Assembly (NCBI GenBank): GCA_036378495.1
Contig: DASUWI010000082.1
Coordinates: 1 to 43,323 of the forward strand
Length of the DNA: 43,323 nucleotides
Direction: 5' to 3'
Origin: JAFALX01 sp036378495
GTDB lineage: Bacteria > Chloroflexota > Dormibacteria > Aeolococcales > Aeolococcaceae
A model generated the notes under the pieces. It saw only the letters and a program-made list of their open reading frames with translations. It was not told the origin of the DNA and ran no database searches. How positions within the stretch are numbered: position 1 is the stretch's first letter; each line of letters opens with the position of its first letter. The position numbers and the translations under genes were made by a program. Shown one piece after another: positions 31,821 to 39,432 of this stretch.

Positions 31821-33050
31821 CTAGTCCGCGTCGTCGGAGCTGACCGAGCGAAGGTCGTCGGCGCGCCAGTCCATGTCGCGGAGGCCACCGGCGACGCCTC
31901 GGCGTATCGCGTTGGTGCCAAATCTGGCACGAAGCGAGTCGAGCGTGTGATCGATGCGCCCTTCGCGGGGCGCGGTGAACAGGTTGAGCTGCGACGCCTC
32001 CTCGAGGCCGGCGACGCCGACTCCGAGCAGCCGGATGGGGGCATGGTTCCAGGCGGCGTTCAGGAGGGCCGTCGCGGTGTCGCGCACGGCGACATCGGCG
32101 GACGTGGGCGCGGGCAGCGAGTGCTGCCGTGTGATGGTGGCGAAGTCGTGGTAGCGCAGCTTGAGGGTGACCGTCCGCGCGGTCCAGCCGCCGGCGCGGA
32201 GACGCCCGGCCACGTCGGAGCTCAGCTCGGCGATCCGCTGCAGCAGCTGGGCGCGTGCGCTGACGTCGCGGTCGAACGTTTCCTCCCGTGACACGCTCTG
32301 CGGGCGCCCCGGCAGCACGACGGTCGCCGTGTCGATACCGCGGGCACGCTCCCAGATCGACCGTCCCTGGGCGGCGCCCACCCGGCGCTGCACAACCTCG
32401 AGCGGCAGCGCGGCCAGCTCGCCAAGCGTGTGGATGCCGAGCCCGCCGAGCGCCGTCTCTGTCGCCGGGCCCAGGCCGGGCAGCCTGCGCAGGGGCAGCG
32501 GGGCGAGAAAGGCGGCCTCGTCACCGGGACGGACGACGACGAAGCCCCGCGGCTTCTCCAGATCGGATCCGATCTTGGCCACGGTCTTGCAGGTGGCCAC
32601 GCCGAAGGACGCGTGCAGCGAGCATTCGTCGAGCACGCGCCGGCGGATCGTCTGGGCGATCTCCTCGGGCGGACCGAACCGACGGCGTGACCCGGTGACG
32701 TCGAGAAACGCCTCGTCGAGGGAGAGTGGCTCGATCAGCGGGGTGTACTCGCGGGCGATGGCGAACACCGATCGCGACGCGGCGCGGTAGGCACGGAAGT
32801 CAACGGGAACGACGGCCGCCTGCGGGCAGAGCCGCAGCGCGGTGAGCAGCGGCATCGCGGAGCGGACGCCGAAGACGCGTGCCTCATAGGAGGCGGCGCT
32901 GACGACGCCGCGACGGAGGTGGGCGCGCCCGTCGCCGGCATCGGCGCCGCCGACCACGACCGGGCGGCCGCGGAGCTCAGGCCGCCGCAGCTGCTCCACC
33001 GACGCGTAGAACGCGTCGAGGTCCATGTGGATGATGCCGCGCGGCTCCAC
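31821..33050 (-). CDS. dinB: DNA polymerase IV (Y-family)
   Basis: A 409-residue translesion polymerase. Catalytic carboxylates are in HMDLDAFYASVEQ (~8-20) and SLDEAFLDVTG (~105). SAASYEARVFGVRSAMP and the KTVAKIGSDLEKPRG and RRLPGLGPATE (HhH) segments follow, then the little-finger domain. A beta-clamp motif QLNLF lies near 355. GTG 33050 (VEPRGIIHMDLD) is the usual N-terminus. The XRE-type gene lies upstream on the same strand with a 26-base gap, so the two may be co-transcribed. No LexA box was seen. Confidence 0.95.
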   Translation of the reverse strand: MEPRGIIHMDLDAFYASVEQLRRPELRGRPVVVGGADAGDGRAHLRRGVVSAASYEARVFGVRSAMPLLTALRLCPQAAVVPVDFRAYRAASRSVFAIAREYTPLIEPLSLDEAFLDVTGSRRRFGPPEEIAQTIRRRVLDECSLHASFGVATCKTVAKIGSDLEKPRGFVVVRPGDEAAFLAPLPLRRLPGLGPATETALGGLGIHTLGELAALPLEVVQRRVGAAQGRSIWERARGIDTATVVLPGRPQSVSREETFDRDVSARAQLLQRIAELSSDVAGRLRAGGWTARTVTLKLRYHDFATITRQHSLPAPTSADVAVRDTATALLNAAWNHAPIRLLGVGVAGLEEASQLNLFTAPREGRIDHTLDSLRARFGTNAIRRGVAGGLRDMDWRADDLRSVSSDDAD

Positions 33051-33076
33051 GCGGCGATCGTCGCACGCCCGGGAGG

Positions 33077-33349
33077 CTAGGCGTCCAGCTCGGCGTATTC
33101 CGCTTGAGCGCGATCCTCCCAGTCGGTGATGTCGCTCTCCATCAGGTAGCCGGCGCACAGCAGGAGGTCGACGTACGTGACGCCGAGGTGGGGCGCCACG
33201 CGCCGCAGCACCCAGGGCGGCGGGTTCTCCTTGTTCTTGTTGATGCTCTGGTAGAAGTAGATCTGGTTGAGGTCGCAGAGAAGCGCGAGGCGATGCAGCG
33301 AGAGCCCTCGCTTCTGGCAACTGAGTTTCAAGAATTCCTTGAATTCCAT
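33077..33349 (-). CDS. Small XRE-type helix-turn-helix regulator
   Basis: A 90-residue protein. RGLSLHRLALLCDLNQIYFYQSINKNKENPPPWVLRRVAPHLGVTYVDLLLCAGY follows the XRE layout (helix, turn, recognition helix, then 'PP..VLRRIA..LGVSY..LL..AGY'), here split by KNKEN. Codon use is less GC-rich than the neighbours (MEFKEFLKLS, NKNKEN), which could mean later acquisition. ATG 33349 is the only good start. It lies just upstream of dinB and may control it or respond to the same signal; this is inferred from position. Confidence 0.7.
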   Translation of the reverse strand: MEFKEFLKLSCQKRGLSLHRLALLCDLNQIYFYQSINKNKENPPPWVLRRVAPHLGVTYVDLLLCAGYLMESDITDWEDRAQAEYAELDA

Positions 33350-33386
33350 TGACGCCTACCCGCCCGAGAAACCGACCTGGGCTAAT

Positions 33387-33408
33387 GCGCTGTCGCACCG
33401 ACAAGCGC
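33387..33408 (-). promoter_or_regulatory. Leader hairpin before the XRE gene
   Basis: GCGCTGTCG and CGACAAGCGC (9 and 10 bases, one bulged base) face each other around a 3-base loop. On the minus strand it lies in the leader of the XRE gene. No T-run follows, so it is a folded leader element rather than a clear terminator. Confidence 0.4.
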
Positions 33409-33441
33409 TGTGTAAGGTTCTACCTCCACGAAGCAGTAGAT

Positions 33442-33447
33442 ATTATA
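33442..33447 (-). promoter_or_regulatory. TATAAT box upstream of XRE gene
   Basis: A perfect TATAAT on the minus strand overlapping the HAD stop codon, ~92 bases before ATG 33349. A weak TTACTT could be the -35 (33464-33469, 16-base spacer). It sits in an AT-rich island. Confidence 0.45.
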
Positions 33448-34207
33448 GCGCCGCTGTACCGAAAAGTAAGAAAGTAAGTGCGGACAGCCGGTCGATTGTA
33501 GAGATTGGGGAGGCGGACGATGGCCCGACGTGCGCATCTGTCCCGCGACGCAGCCACACCGCCTGCATGCCGGCGTTCCGCGCCCCGTCCACGTCGTCGC
33601 TCAGGCTGTCGCCGACCATGACCGTCCTGGCCGCCGCCACACCGAGCGCCTCGGTCGCCGCCTGGAAGATCCGCGGCGAGGGCTTGCGCCAGCCCACCTG
33701 ACCGGAGAACGTGACCGAATCGAGGTGGCCGTCGAGGCCGAAGTGGGCCAGCTGGTCATGCATCGACCGCACCCGATAGGGCGCATTGGAGCAGAGGCCC
33801 ACCCGGAGCCCGCGGCTGCGCAGGGCGTCGAGGGTGGGCACGGCCTCGGGGTCGACGGTCACGCCCTGCCACCACGCCTCCTGTTCCATGTGCAGGACCT
33901 CGTCGAGAAGCTCGTCATCGAGCTCCAGGCCGAGGTCGGCGTACGCATGCCTCGCCTCGGCAGCCAGGTTGATCTCCTCCAGCCGCCCCGACCGCTGGTG
34001 TGCGGCGAACGCGTTCTCGACACGGTCGTGCACGTCGGTCAGCAGCACCCTGGAGGGCGGTGGCGCCTGCCCGCGGTCGCGGAGCAGCCGTTCGATCCCG
34101 GCGAACGCGGCGTCGAGGGCGGCGTCCGGCCGGTGGAACGTGACGAGCGTGCCGCCGTAGTCGAACAGCACCGCGGCCACATCGGCGCGTTCGGGCGCTG
34201 TGGTCAC
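33443..34207 (-). CDS. HAD family hydrolase
   Basis: A 254-residue haloacid dehalogenase-superfamily hydrolase (HAD-IA type with helical cap). Motif I is FDYGGTL (~15), where the usual second Asp (DxD) is Gly; motif II LCSNAP (~135), motif III Lys in GWRKPSPRIF (~170) and motif IV MVGDSLSDDVDGARNAG (~195) are intact. Loss of the second Asp is known in several HAD groups and may slow or alter phosphatase activity. GTG 34207 overlaps the stop of the Gly/Arg-tailed gene (GTGA). The last ~12 codons are AT-rich and double as promoter sequence for the XRE gene. Confidence 0.85.
   Translation of the reverse strand: MTTAPERADVAAVLFDYGGTLVTFHRPDAALDAAFAGIERLLRDRGQAPPPSRVLLTDVHDRVENAFAAHQRSGRLEEINLAAEARHAYADLGLELDDELLDEVLHMEQEAWWQGVTVDPEAVPTLDALRSRGLRVGLCSNAPYRVRSMHDQLAHFGLDGHLDSVTFSGQVGWRKPSPRIFQAATEALGVAAARTVMVGDSLSDDVDGARNAGMQAVWLRRGTDAHVGPSSASPISTIDRLSALTFLLFGTAAL
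33463..33478. repeat. Tandem 8-bp repeat AAAGTAAG x2
   Basis: AAAGTAAG occurs twice back to back, with no gap. It lies at the 3' end of the HAD gene (codes LTFLLFG there) and over the -35 region of the XRE promoter, so it may be an operator. Confidence 0.5.
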
Positions 34208-34581
34208 CCGCCGCCGCTGCCGCCCCCGCCGCCACCCTTGCGGCCGCCCCGGCGGCGCCTGCCGCCGCGCCACCGCCGCTTGCTGCCGCGGCGCGAGCCG
34301 CCGCCTCCCCCCGAGAGCCGTTCGAGGTAGGCCTCGCCGGGCCGCGGCTCCTCAGGCAGGACCGCCTGGGCATCAGGTGCGGCTGCCACGCGCGCCGCGT
34401 ACTCGGCGAGCAGGTCTTCCAGCGGACGTTTGTTGCGGCCTGCGGGGGCCCCGGTCTCGGCCCATGGCTGCGCCTTGGGGCTCGCCTCGGCGGTGGCGGT
34501 GTCCGCGCCGGCCACGTCCGGGACGGATTCGAGCACGCTCTCGATCGCGCGGGCGATCAGGCGGTCGGGATCGTCAGCCAT
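34204..34581 (-). CDS. Gly/Arg-tailed hypothetical protein
   Basis: A 125-residue protein. The first ~85 residues are acidic to neutral (ADDPDRLIARAIESVLESVPDV, then PLEDLLAEYAARVA). The last ~40 are almost only Gly, Arg, Lys and Ser (SGGGGGSRRGSKRRWRGG...), ending GGSGGG, which looks like an RGG-type RNA-binding tail. It overlaps the ADP-ribose pyrophosphatase by 8 bases and the HAD gene by 4. Function unknown; RNA or polyanion binding is inferred from composition only. Confidence 0.6.
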   Translation of the reverse strand: MADDPDRLIARAIESVLESVPDVAGADTATAEASPKAQPWAETGAPAGRNKRPLEDLLAEYAARVAAAPDAQAVLPEEPRPGEAYLERLSGGGGGSRRGSKRRWRGGRRRRGGRKGGGGGGSGGG

Positions 34582-35161
34582 CGGCCCCAGCAGGCGCGGC
34601 GTCCGGCAGCGTCGCCACCGGGAAGCCCGCCACGGCCAGCCCCGCGACCGTCTTGACGTCGACCTCACCGGCGCGGATGCGCCGTTCCGCCTCCTCGGGA
34701 GGGCACCAGGAGCGCTCCAGCTGCTCGTCGGGGTCGGCCTCGCCGGGCACGGCCGAGATGCCCTGGGCCAGGTAGAAATGCATCACCTCGCTGGAGTACC
34801 CCGGTGCCAGCGGCCAGACTCCGAGGCTCCGCCAGCTGGAGGCGGCCGCGCCCATCTCTTCGCCGAGCTCGCGAGACGCGGTGGTCTCCGGCGGTTCGCC
34901 GGCGTGGTCTCGGGTGCCTGCGGGCAGCTCCCAGAGCGCACGCCGCGCTGGGTGCCGCCACTGCCTGACCATGGCCACGCGGCCTTCGTCGTCCACCGCG
35001 ACGATGCACACGGCGCCGGGGTGCTCCACCACCTCGCGATGCGTGGAGCGCCCATCCTCGAGCCGCACACGGTCGTCGAACACGTGGAGGAGGCGCCCCT
35101 GATGGATGCTGCGGCGCTCGATCAGCGTCTCCCGCAGCGGATCGACGGTGTCGTCGCTCAC
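34574..35161 (-). CDS. ADP-ribose pyrophosphatase (Nudix)
   Basis: A 195-residue Nudix enzyme. The long N-terminal beta part (RRSIHQGRLLHVFDDRVRLEDG) and VRQWRHPARRALWELPAGTRD are typical of ADP-ribose pyrophosphatases; the Nudix box reads GTRDHAGEPPETTASRELGEEMGA over two lines of the fold. It would clear ADP-ribose to AMP and ribose-5-phosphate. GTG 35161 is chosen: TACACT lies 7 bases upstream and VSDDTVDPLRETL fits the family. It is the first gene of a Nudix-Gly/Arg protein-HAD operon. Confidence 0.88.
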   Translation of the reverse strand: MSDDTVDPLRETLIERRSIHQGRLLHVFDDRVRLEDGRSTHREVVEHPGAVCIVAVDDEGRVAMVRQWRHPARRALWELPAGTRDHAGEPPETTASRELGEEMGAAASSWRSLGVWPLAPGYSSEVMHFYLAQGISAVPGEADPDEQLERSWCPPEEAERRIRAGEVDVKTVAGLAVAGFPVATLPDAAPAGADG

Positions 35162-35162
35162 A

Positions 35163-35176
35163 GCCCCGAGTGTATG
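35163..35176 (-). promoter_or_regulatory. -10 region CATACACTCGGGGC of the Nudix operon
   Basis: The minus strand reads CATACACTCGGGGC followed by T and GTG 35161; TACACT is at 35169-35174, 7 bases before the start. The identical 14 bases precede ATG 14488. Confidence 0.5.
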
Positions 35177-35204
35177 GGCCGGCAGCCCTAATGGCGCGCG
35201 CGGG

Positions 35205-35819
35205 TCAGGCGCAGGCCCACTGCCACGCCTGGCCATGAGCCAGCATGCGGGCAGCGACGTTCGACTGATCGGCGGGGTCCCAGATGTTGGTCCCCCCGTT
35301 GGCCCTGAAGGTCGACATCAGGAACTGGAACAGCCCGTAGTGCGGTCCCACCGGGTTGTACGCGTTGGAGCGGAGGGTGGACTCGCAGGTCGCGATCTCC
35401 ACCATCCAGTCGCCGCTGACACCGTACTGCGCCGCCGCGGCGCGGATGATCGAGGCGATGTCGCCGCTGGCGGCCGGCGGGATGGCGATGCGTGGGACGT
35501 GCTGCACCGGCGTCGGCGTCGGGGTCGGCTGGGGCGTCGGGGTGGGCGTGGGCGTCGGCGATGGCAGCGGCGTCCGCGGCCGCAGCTCGTACAGGTTCTC
35601 GTGCGCGGGCTCCGATGTCTGCTGGTCCGACTCCGCCTGCACCCGGCTGTCCATCACGGCCGGCGGCCGTCCCGCGGGCCCGGACGCCAGCACGATGGCG
35701 ATGACGGGTCCGGCGATGAGCGCGACGACGCCCATCGCGAGCCCCCTCCATCGTCCGGGAAATCCCACGATGAAGCTCTTCTCCTGCCAATCGGCCCTGA
35801 ACGGACCGGCCCGCCCCAC
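35205..35819 (-). CDS. Lytic transglycosylase, SLT type
   Basis: A 204-residue peptidoglycan lyase-like protein. A membrane anchor or signal (LAMGVVALIAGPVIAIVLASG, ~28-48) is followed by a linker rich in PTPTP (~80-105), then an SLT/lysozyme-like domain with the catalytic Glu in TCESTLRSNAYNPVGPHYGLFQFL (~145). It would cleave or remodel the cell wall from outside. GTG 35819 is the first start; an internal ATG (MGVVALIAG) is possible but would shorten the n-region. A strong hairpin lies 11 bases upstream (35830-35858). Confidence 0.82.
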   Translation of the reverse strand: MGRAGPFRADWQEKSFIVGFPGRWRGLAMGVVALIAGPVIAIVLASGPAGRPPAVMDSRVQAESDQQTSEPAHENLYELRPRTPLPSPTPTPTPTPQPTPTPTPVQHVPRIAIPPAASGDIASIIRAAAAQYGVSGDWMVEIATCESTLRSNAYNPVGPHYGLFQFLMSTFRANGGTNIWDPADQSNVAARMLAHGQAWQWACA

Positions 35820-35990
35820 CCAGGGATACGAACGCGGCCACCCTTCTCCACCGCGTTCATGGGCGGTGGGTCGCAGCCCTCGGCCCGAGCCAGAACTACC
35901 GTGTGTGGTGAGTCGACGTCACGAGGGCCTGCGTGCGACCGAGGCACCCTACCACAGCGCCAAGGGGCGTCCGCAAGCCGTGGCAGGCGA
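35820..35990 (-). promoter_or_regulatory. Leader of transglycosylase gene with 8-bp hairpin
   Basis: A 171-base non-coding gap. GAACGCGG (35830-35837) and CCGCGTTC (35851-35858) form a perfect 8-bp stem with a 13-base loop, ending 11 bases before the GTG start on the minus strand. I see no match to the c-di-AMP (ydaO) riboswitch that often precedes such genes. The rest shows no repeat or clear promoter. Confidence 0.4.
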
Positions 35991-36704
35991 TTACCAGCCT
36001 GCCGACGCCCCCAGCTGGCAGGCTGCGGGGTTGCCGTTGACGATGACCGGAACGGTCACCTTGGCGCTTGTTCCCCCAGGCCAGACGGTCTGCGTCACAC
36101 CTGCGCCGATGACGCCGCCGCCGCCGTCCGTGCAGACGGCGTAGGCGACGATGGACACGTCCGCAGCCAGCTGCGTGACCGCGATCGGCCCCGACACCGA
36201 CCCCTGGCCATGTCCCCCGCCACACGCGCCGGCGCCGCACTGGTAGCCGCCGGCCGTGGTGGTGAACGACGGTCCGGACGACGTGGTCCAGCTGCCCACG
36301 TTGACGATGACGTCGGTGCGGGTGGCCCCGTTGCAGCCGTCGGTGCAGTCCGCCGCCACCGGGAGGGTCTCGCCCGGCGCCAGGTTGACCGCCTCGGAGT
36401 CGAGAGACCCCAGGGTCGCGCCGCCGGGTCCGTGTGTCGTGAAGTGGACCACCACGGTGGCCGCGCCGTGTCGGGTTGCGTTGTTCTTCAGCACGGCCAC
36501 GGGGATGGCGATCAGCTGCCACGAGCCGACGCCGGTGGTGACGACGCTCACCGACTGGTTCTCCGGCGCCGGGGGGGTGGGAGTCGGCGCCGGCGTGTGC
36601 GGCGCCCGCGTCGGCGTCGGCTTCGGCGTGCTCGAACCACACCCGGCCACCAGCACCACCGCGACGGCGGTGCCGATCGACCTGGCGGCCCGGCCCCACG
36701 ACAT
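35991..36704 (-). CDS. Lipoprotein with linker and beta domain
   Basis: A 237-residue lipoprotein: MSWGRAARSIGTAVAVVLVAGC gives a clean signal with lipobox (VAGC), then a TPTP/PAP linker (~30-55), then a beta-rich domain with several Cys (DCTDGCNG, YQCGAGACGGGHG, AVCTDGG, AACQLG). ATG 36704 is preferred over ATG 36713 because a TACGAT box (36712-36717) ends 7 bases upstream and overlaps the latter codon. Function unknown. It is divergent from the acyl-CoA dehydrogenase. Confidence 0.72.
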   Translation of the reverse strand: MSWGRAARSIGTAVAVVLVAGCGSSTPKPTPTRAPHTPAPTPTPPAPENQSVSVVTTGVGSWQLIAIPVAVLKNNATRHGAATVVVHFTTHGPGGATLGSLDSEAVNLAPGETLPVAADCTDGCNGATRTDVIVNVGSWTTSSGPSFTTTAGGYQCGAGACGGGHGQGSVSGPIAVTQLAADVSIVAYAVCTDGGGGVIGAGVTQTVWPGGTSAKVTVPVIVNGNPAACQLGASAGW

Positions 36705-36711
36705 AGCCGCC

Positions 36712-36717
36712 ATCGTA
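36712..36717 (-). promoter_or_regulatory. -10 box TACGAT, leaderless start of lipoprotein gene
   Basis: TACGAT on the minus strand, 7 bases before ATG 36704. Confidence 0.5.
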
Positions 36718-36754
36718 TGCGCCCGGTGGGCAGGCCCAGCCGCAGGTGGCAGAA

Positions 36755-36770
36755 TTGACATCGGCGTCAA
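36755..36770. promoter_or_regulatory. Candidate operator TTGAC-n6-GTCAA
   Basis: TTGACATCGGCGTCAA is a 16-bp near-palindrome (TTGAC/GTCAA arms, CG centre) in the 91-base gap between the lipoprotein and the acyl-CoA dehydrogenase. Its size and symmetry fit a dimeric TetR/GntR-type repressor site. No regulator gene is adjacent. Confidence 0.4.
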
Positions 36771-36804
36771 CCGACGGCGCCGATTGAACGGATCACTGCC
36801 AACG

Positions 36805-37947
36805 ATGCCATTCACCGCCGAGCACGACGCGCTGCGCGAGAGCATCCGCGAGTTCGTCAGCCGAGAGCTGCGGCCCCACGCCGAGGAGTGGGAGGCGGCC
36901 GAGTACTTCCCTGACTCCGTGTTCCGGCGCATGGGCGAGCTTGGCTTGCTCGGCCTTCGCTACCCGGAGAAGTACGGCGGCCAGGGCGGCGACTACTTCA
37001 GCGCCATCGTGCTCGCCGAGGAGATGTCGCGGGCCGGATCCGGCGGCGTCGGCATGGCGATCAGCGTGCAGGCGGAGATGGCCACGCCCCCGATCTTCAA
37101 GTTCGGCACCGAACAGCAGAAGCAGCGCTACCTGGTGCCCGCGATCAAGGGCGAGAAGATCGCCGCGCTGGGAATCACCGAGCCGGACGCCGGCAGCGAC
37201 GTCGCCGCCATCCGCACCCGGGCCGAGCGCGTCGACGGCCACTGGCGCATCAACGGCAGCAAGCTGTACATCACCAACGGCGTGCGCTGCGACTTCATCG
37301 TGCTCGTGTGCCGCACCGGGAAGCAGGAGGAGGGTGCGCACGGGATCACGCTGTTCCTGGTCGACAAGAATCTCCCCGGCTTCGAGGTGTCACGCAGGCT
37401 CAAGAAGGTGGGCATGTTCTCCAGCGACACCGCCGAGCTCTCGTTCCACGACGTCGAGGTGGGCGACGACGCCGTGCTCGGCGAGGTGGGCAAGGGCTTC
37501 TACGACCTGATGTGGGAGCTCCAGGGCGAGCGGCTGATCGGATCGGCGGGGTCGATCGCCGGCGCGGAGGTCGCGTTCGAGCAGACGCTGGAGTGGTGCA
37601 AGGAGCGGCAGGCATTCGGCCGGCCCATCGGCAAGTTCCAGGTGAACAAGCACAGGCTCGTCGACATGTACACCGACATCACGGTGGCGAAGAACTTTGT
37701 GTACTCCGTCGCCGAGCGATGGGACAAGGGCGAGTACCCGGTGTCCGAGATATCGATGGCGAAGCTGATCGTCGGCCGCGTGACGACGCAGGTTGCGGAC
37801 ACCTGTCTGCAGCTGTTCGGCGGCATGGGGTATATGGCGGAGACGCCGATCTCGCGGTACTTCCGCGACTCGCGGCTGATCCGGATCGGCGCGGGAACCG
37901 ACGAGGTCATGAAGGAGATCATCGCCAAGACCAGCCTGGGTCTTTGA
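36805..37947 (+). CDS. Acyl-CoA dehydrogenase
   Basis: A 380-residue flavoenzyme of beta-oxidation or branched-chain catabolism. Signatures: ALGITEPDAGSDVAAIRT (~118-135), RINGSKLYITNG (~147), the C-terminal LQLFGGMGYMAETPISRYFRDSR and IGAGTDEVMKEII. The C-terminal Glu of the medium-chain type (YEGT) is Ala here (GAGT); instead a Glu in WELQGERLIG (~240) fits the long-chain/isovaleryl position for the catalytic base. Chain length cannot be fixed by eye. ATG 36805 gives the normal length. No electron-transfer flavoprotein or hydratase gene is nearby. Confidence 0.92.
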   Translation: MPFTAEHDALRESIREFVSRELRPHAEEWEAAEYFPDSVFRRMGELGLLGLRYPEKYGGQGGDYFSAIVLAEEMSRAGSGGVGMAISVQAEMATPPIFKFGTEQQKQRYLVPAIKGEKIAALGITEPDAGSDVAAIRTRAERVDGHWRINGSKLYITNGVRCDFIVLVCRTGKQEEGAHGITLFLVDKNLPGFEVSRRLKKVGMFSSDTAELSFHDVEVGDDAVLGEVGKGFYDLMWELQGERLIGSAGSIAGAEVAFEQTLEWCKERQAFGRPIGKFQVNKHRLVDMYTDITVAKNFVYSVAERWDKGEYPVSEISMAKLIVGRVTTQVADTCLQLFGGMGYMAETPISRYFRDSRLIRIGAGTDEVMKEIIAKTSLGL

Positions 37948-38008
37948 CCTCCCGCCGCCGCGGTGGCACACTACCGGCCGCAGGGAGTTGTGCTTACGGG
38001 GGCGGGCC

Positions 38009-39379
38009 ATGTCGAGGCAATCCAATGCGGTGTCGAGATGGCGTCTGCGCACGCGTGCGCGGCGGTGGCGAATGCTTGCGGTGCTTGCGGCCATTGGGGC
38101 TGCGGTGAGCGCGCTGCCGCTCAGCGCACAGGCACAGGGCTCCGACGATTGGCCGAGCTTCGGTCATGACCAGGCGCACTCGGGTGTGTCACCGGACACC
38201 TCGCCAAACACCTCGAACGTGTCGGGTCTCACGCAGAAATGGAAGACGCTCGTCACGCCCGGATCCAGCGGTATCGTCGCCTCGCCGGTGGTGGCTTTCA
38301 ACAGCACGGTCGGCGCCGACCTCGTGTATGCGGCAACCCAGGGCAAGCCGGCCGCCGTGATGGCGATCAACGCAACCACCGGCGTTCCGGTGTGGACATT
38401 CAAGGCGCCGGGGGCGGTCCGCGATACGCCGGTGGTTGCGCACGGCGTCGTCTACTTCGGCACCCACGACTTCAAGCTGTATGCGCTCGACGCGACCACC
38501 GGACACCAGATCTGCACGTTCACCACGACCGGCTTCATCGAGTCCTCGCCAATGGTCGCCAATGTCGACGGCACCGGTGACGTCGTCTTCTTCGGTGACA
38601 TCGGCACGGGGGAGAAGCACAACTTCGGCCACGAGTGGGCGGTGAACGGCGTGGGCAACAGCAACGGTCAGTGCACGCTGAAGTGGTCGTTCAACAGCTT
38701 TGGCGTGACCCTGGGTGGGACGCGCACCGGCACATGGTCGTCGCCGTCGCTGGTCCAGGACGCCAACGGCCGCTGGCTCGACGTCTTCGGCTCCACCAAT
38801 CCGGACGACTCCGTGTACGCGCTCGACGCCGTCGCCGGCACGCAGGTGTGGCGGTTTGCCACAACAACCGGCGGCGACGCCGACGTCGGCGCCGGCCCCT
38901 CGGTCACTGCCCCCGGAGTGAATGGATTCACCGATGGTGAGGTGTATGTCCCGGGCAAGAACCAGATGTTCTACGCGCTCGATCTCGTCAACGGCACCAA
39001 GACATGGTCGTTCAACCTCAAGGCGAACGCGGGCAGCGGAGCCAAGTCGATCTGCACGCCGGCGATCCTGGGTCGCAACGTCGTCTGCCCGTACAACAAG
39101 TTCGTCTACGACCTCGACGCGGTCAACGGAACCCTCACCTGGCGGAGTGCGGCAACCTCTGCGGGCACGTTCGTCGCGTCCGCGGCGATATCGGGATCGA
39201 GCGGCAGCCAGGTGGTGTTCGCCGGCGACACCGTGGGCACCGAGCACGCCTACTCGCTGGCCTCCGGCGCCTCGCTCTTCTCGTTCGCAGCACCGCCCTA
39301 TATCGCGTCGTCCACGGCGGTGGCCGGCAACCGCATTTTCTTCGGGAGCGTCAGCGGGTACGAGTACGCGCTCGGCTGA
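38009..39379 (+). CDS. Secreted PQQ-type beta-propeller protein
   Basis: A 456-residue exported protein: Arg-rich start, signal (MLAVLAAIGAAVSALPLSAQA), then repeats of a beta-propeller with the PQQ-like W-motifs (TTGVPVWTFKAPG, VAGTQVWRFATTTGG, VNGTKTWSFNL, VNGTLTWRSAA) spaced ~55-80 residues apart. The N-terminus DDWPSFGHDQAHSG is typical of this class. The propeller repeats need not bind PQQ; many such proteins are scaffolds. Two Cys pairs may stabilise it. ATG 38009 is chosen for the signal peptide and a GGGGGCGGG site upstream. Role unknown. Confidence 0.83.
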   Translation: MSRQSNAVSRWRLRTRARRWRMLAVLAAIGAAVSALPLSAQAQGSDDWPSFGHDQAHSGVSPDTSPNTSNVSGLTQKWKTLVTPGSSGIVASPVVAFNSTVGADLVYAATQGKPAAVMAINATTGVPVWTFKAPGAVRDTPVVAHGVVYFGTHDFKLYALDATTGHQICTFTTTGFIESSPMVANVDGTGDVVFFGDIGTGEKHNFGHEWAVNGVGNSNGQCTLKWSFNSFGVTLGGTRTGTWSSPSLVQDANGRWLDVFGSTNPDDSVYALDAVAGTQVWRFATTTGGDADVGAGPSVTAPGVNGFTDGEVYVPGKNQMFYALDLVNGTKTWSFNLKANAGSGAKSICTPAILGRNVVCPYNKFVYDLDAVNGTLTWRSAATSAGTFVASAAISGSSGSQVVFAGDTVGTEHAYSLASGASLFSFAAPPYIASSTAVAGNRIFFGSVSGYEYALG

Positions 39380-39395
39380 TCGTCGGTGAGCCGGC

Positions 39396-39432
39396 GATGG
39401 TGTTCATTCAAGCCGCGGGCTTGAACACCATC
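39396..39432. terminator. Bidirectional hairpin between convergent genes
   Basis: GATGGTGTTC (39396-39405) and GAACACCATC (39423-39432) pair perfectly over 10 bp; inside are a 4-base bulge and an AAGCC/GGCTT stem around GCG. It lies between the propeller gene and the DUF2269 gene, which converge here. There is no clear T-run, but the position fits a terminator for both. The right arm is inside the last codons of the DUF2269 gene. Confidence 0.6.

Noticed and set aside
35500..35570. Repeat-rich tract in the transglycosylase gene
   Set aside because: It encodes the Pro-Thr linker of the protein and is not a separate DNA repeat element.
35820..35990. c-di-AMP (ydaO) riboswitch before the lytic transglycosylase
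   Set aside because: The expected conserved segments are not present; only a simple hairpin is seen.
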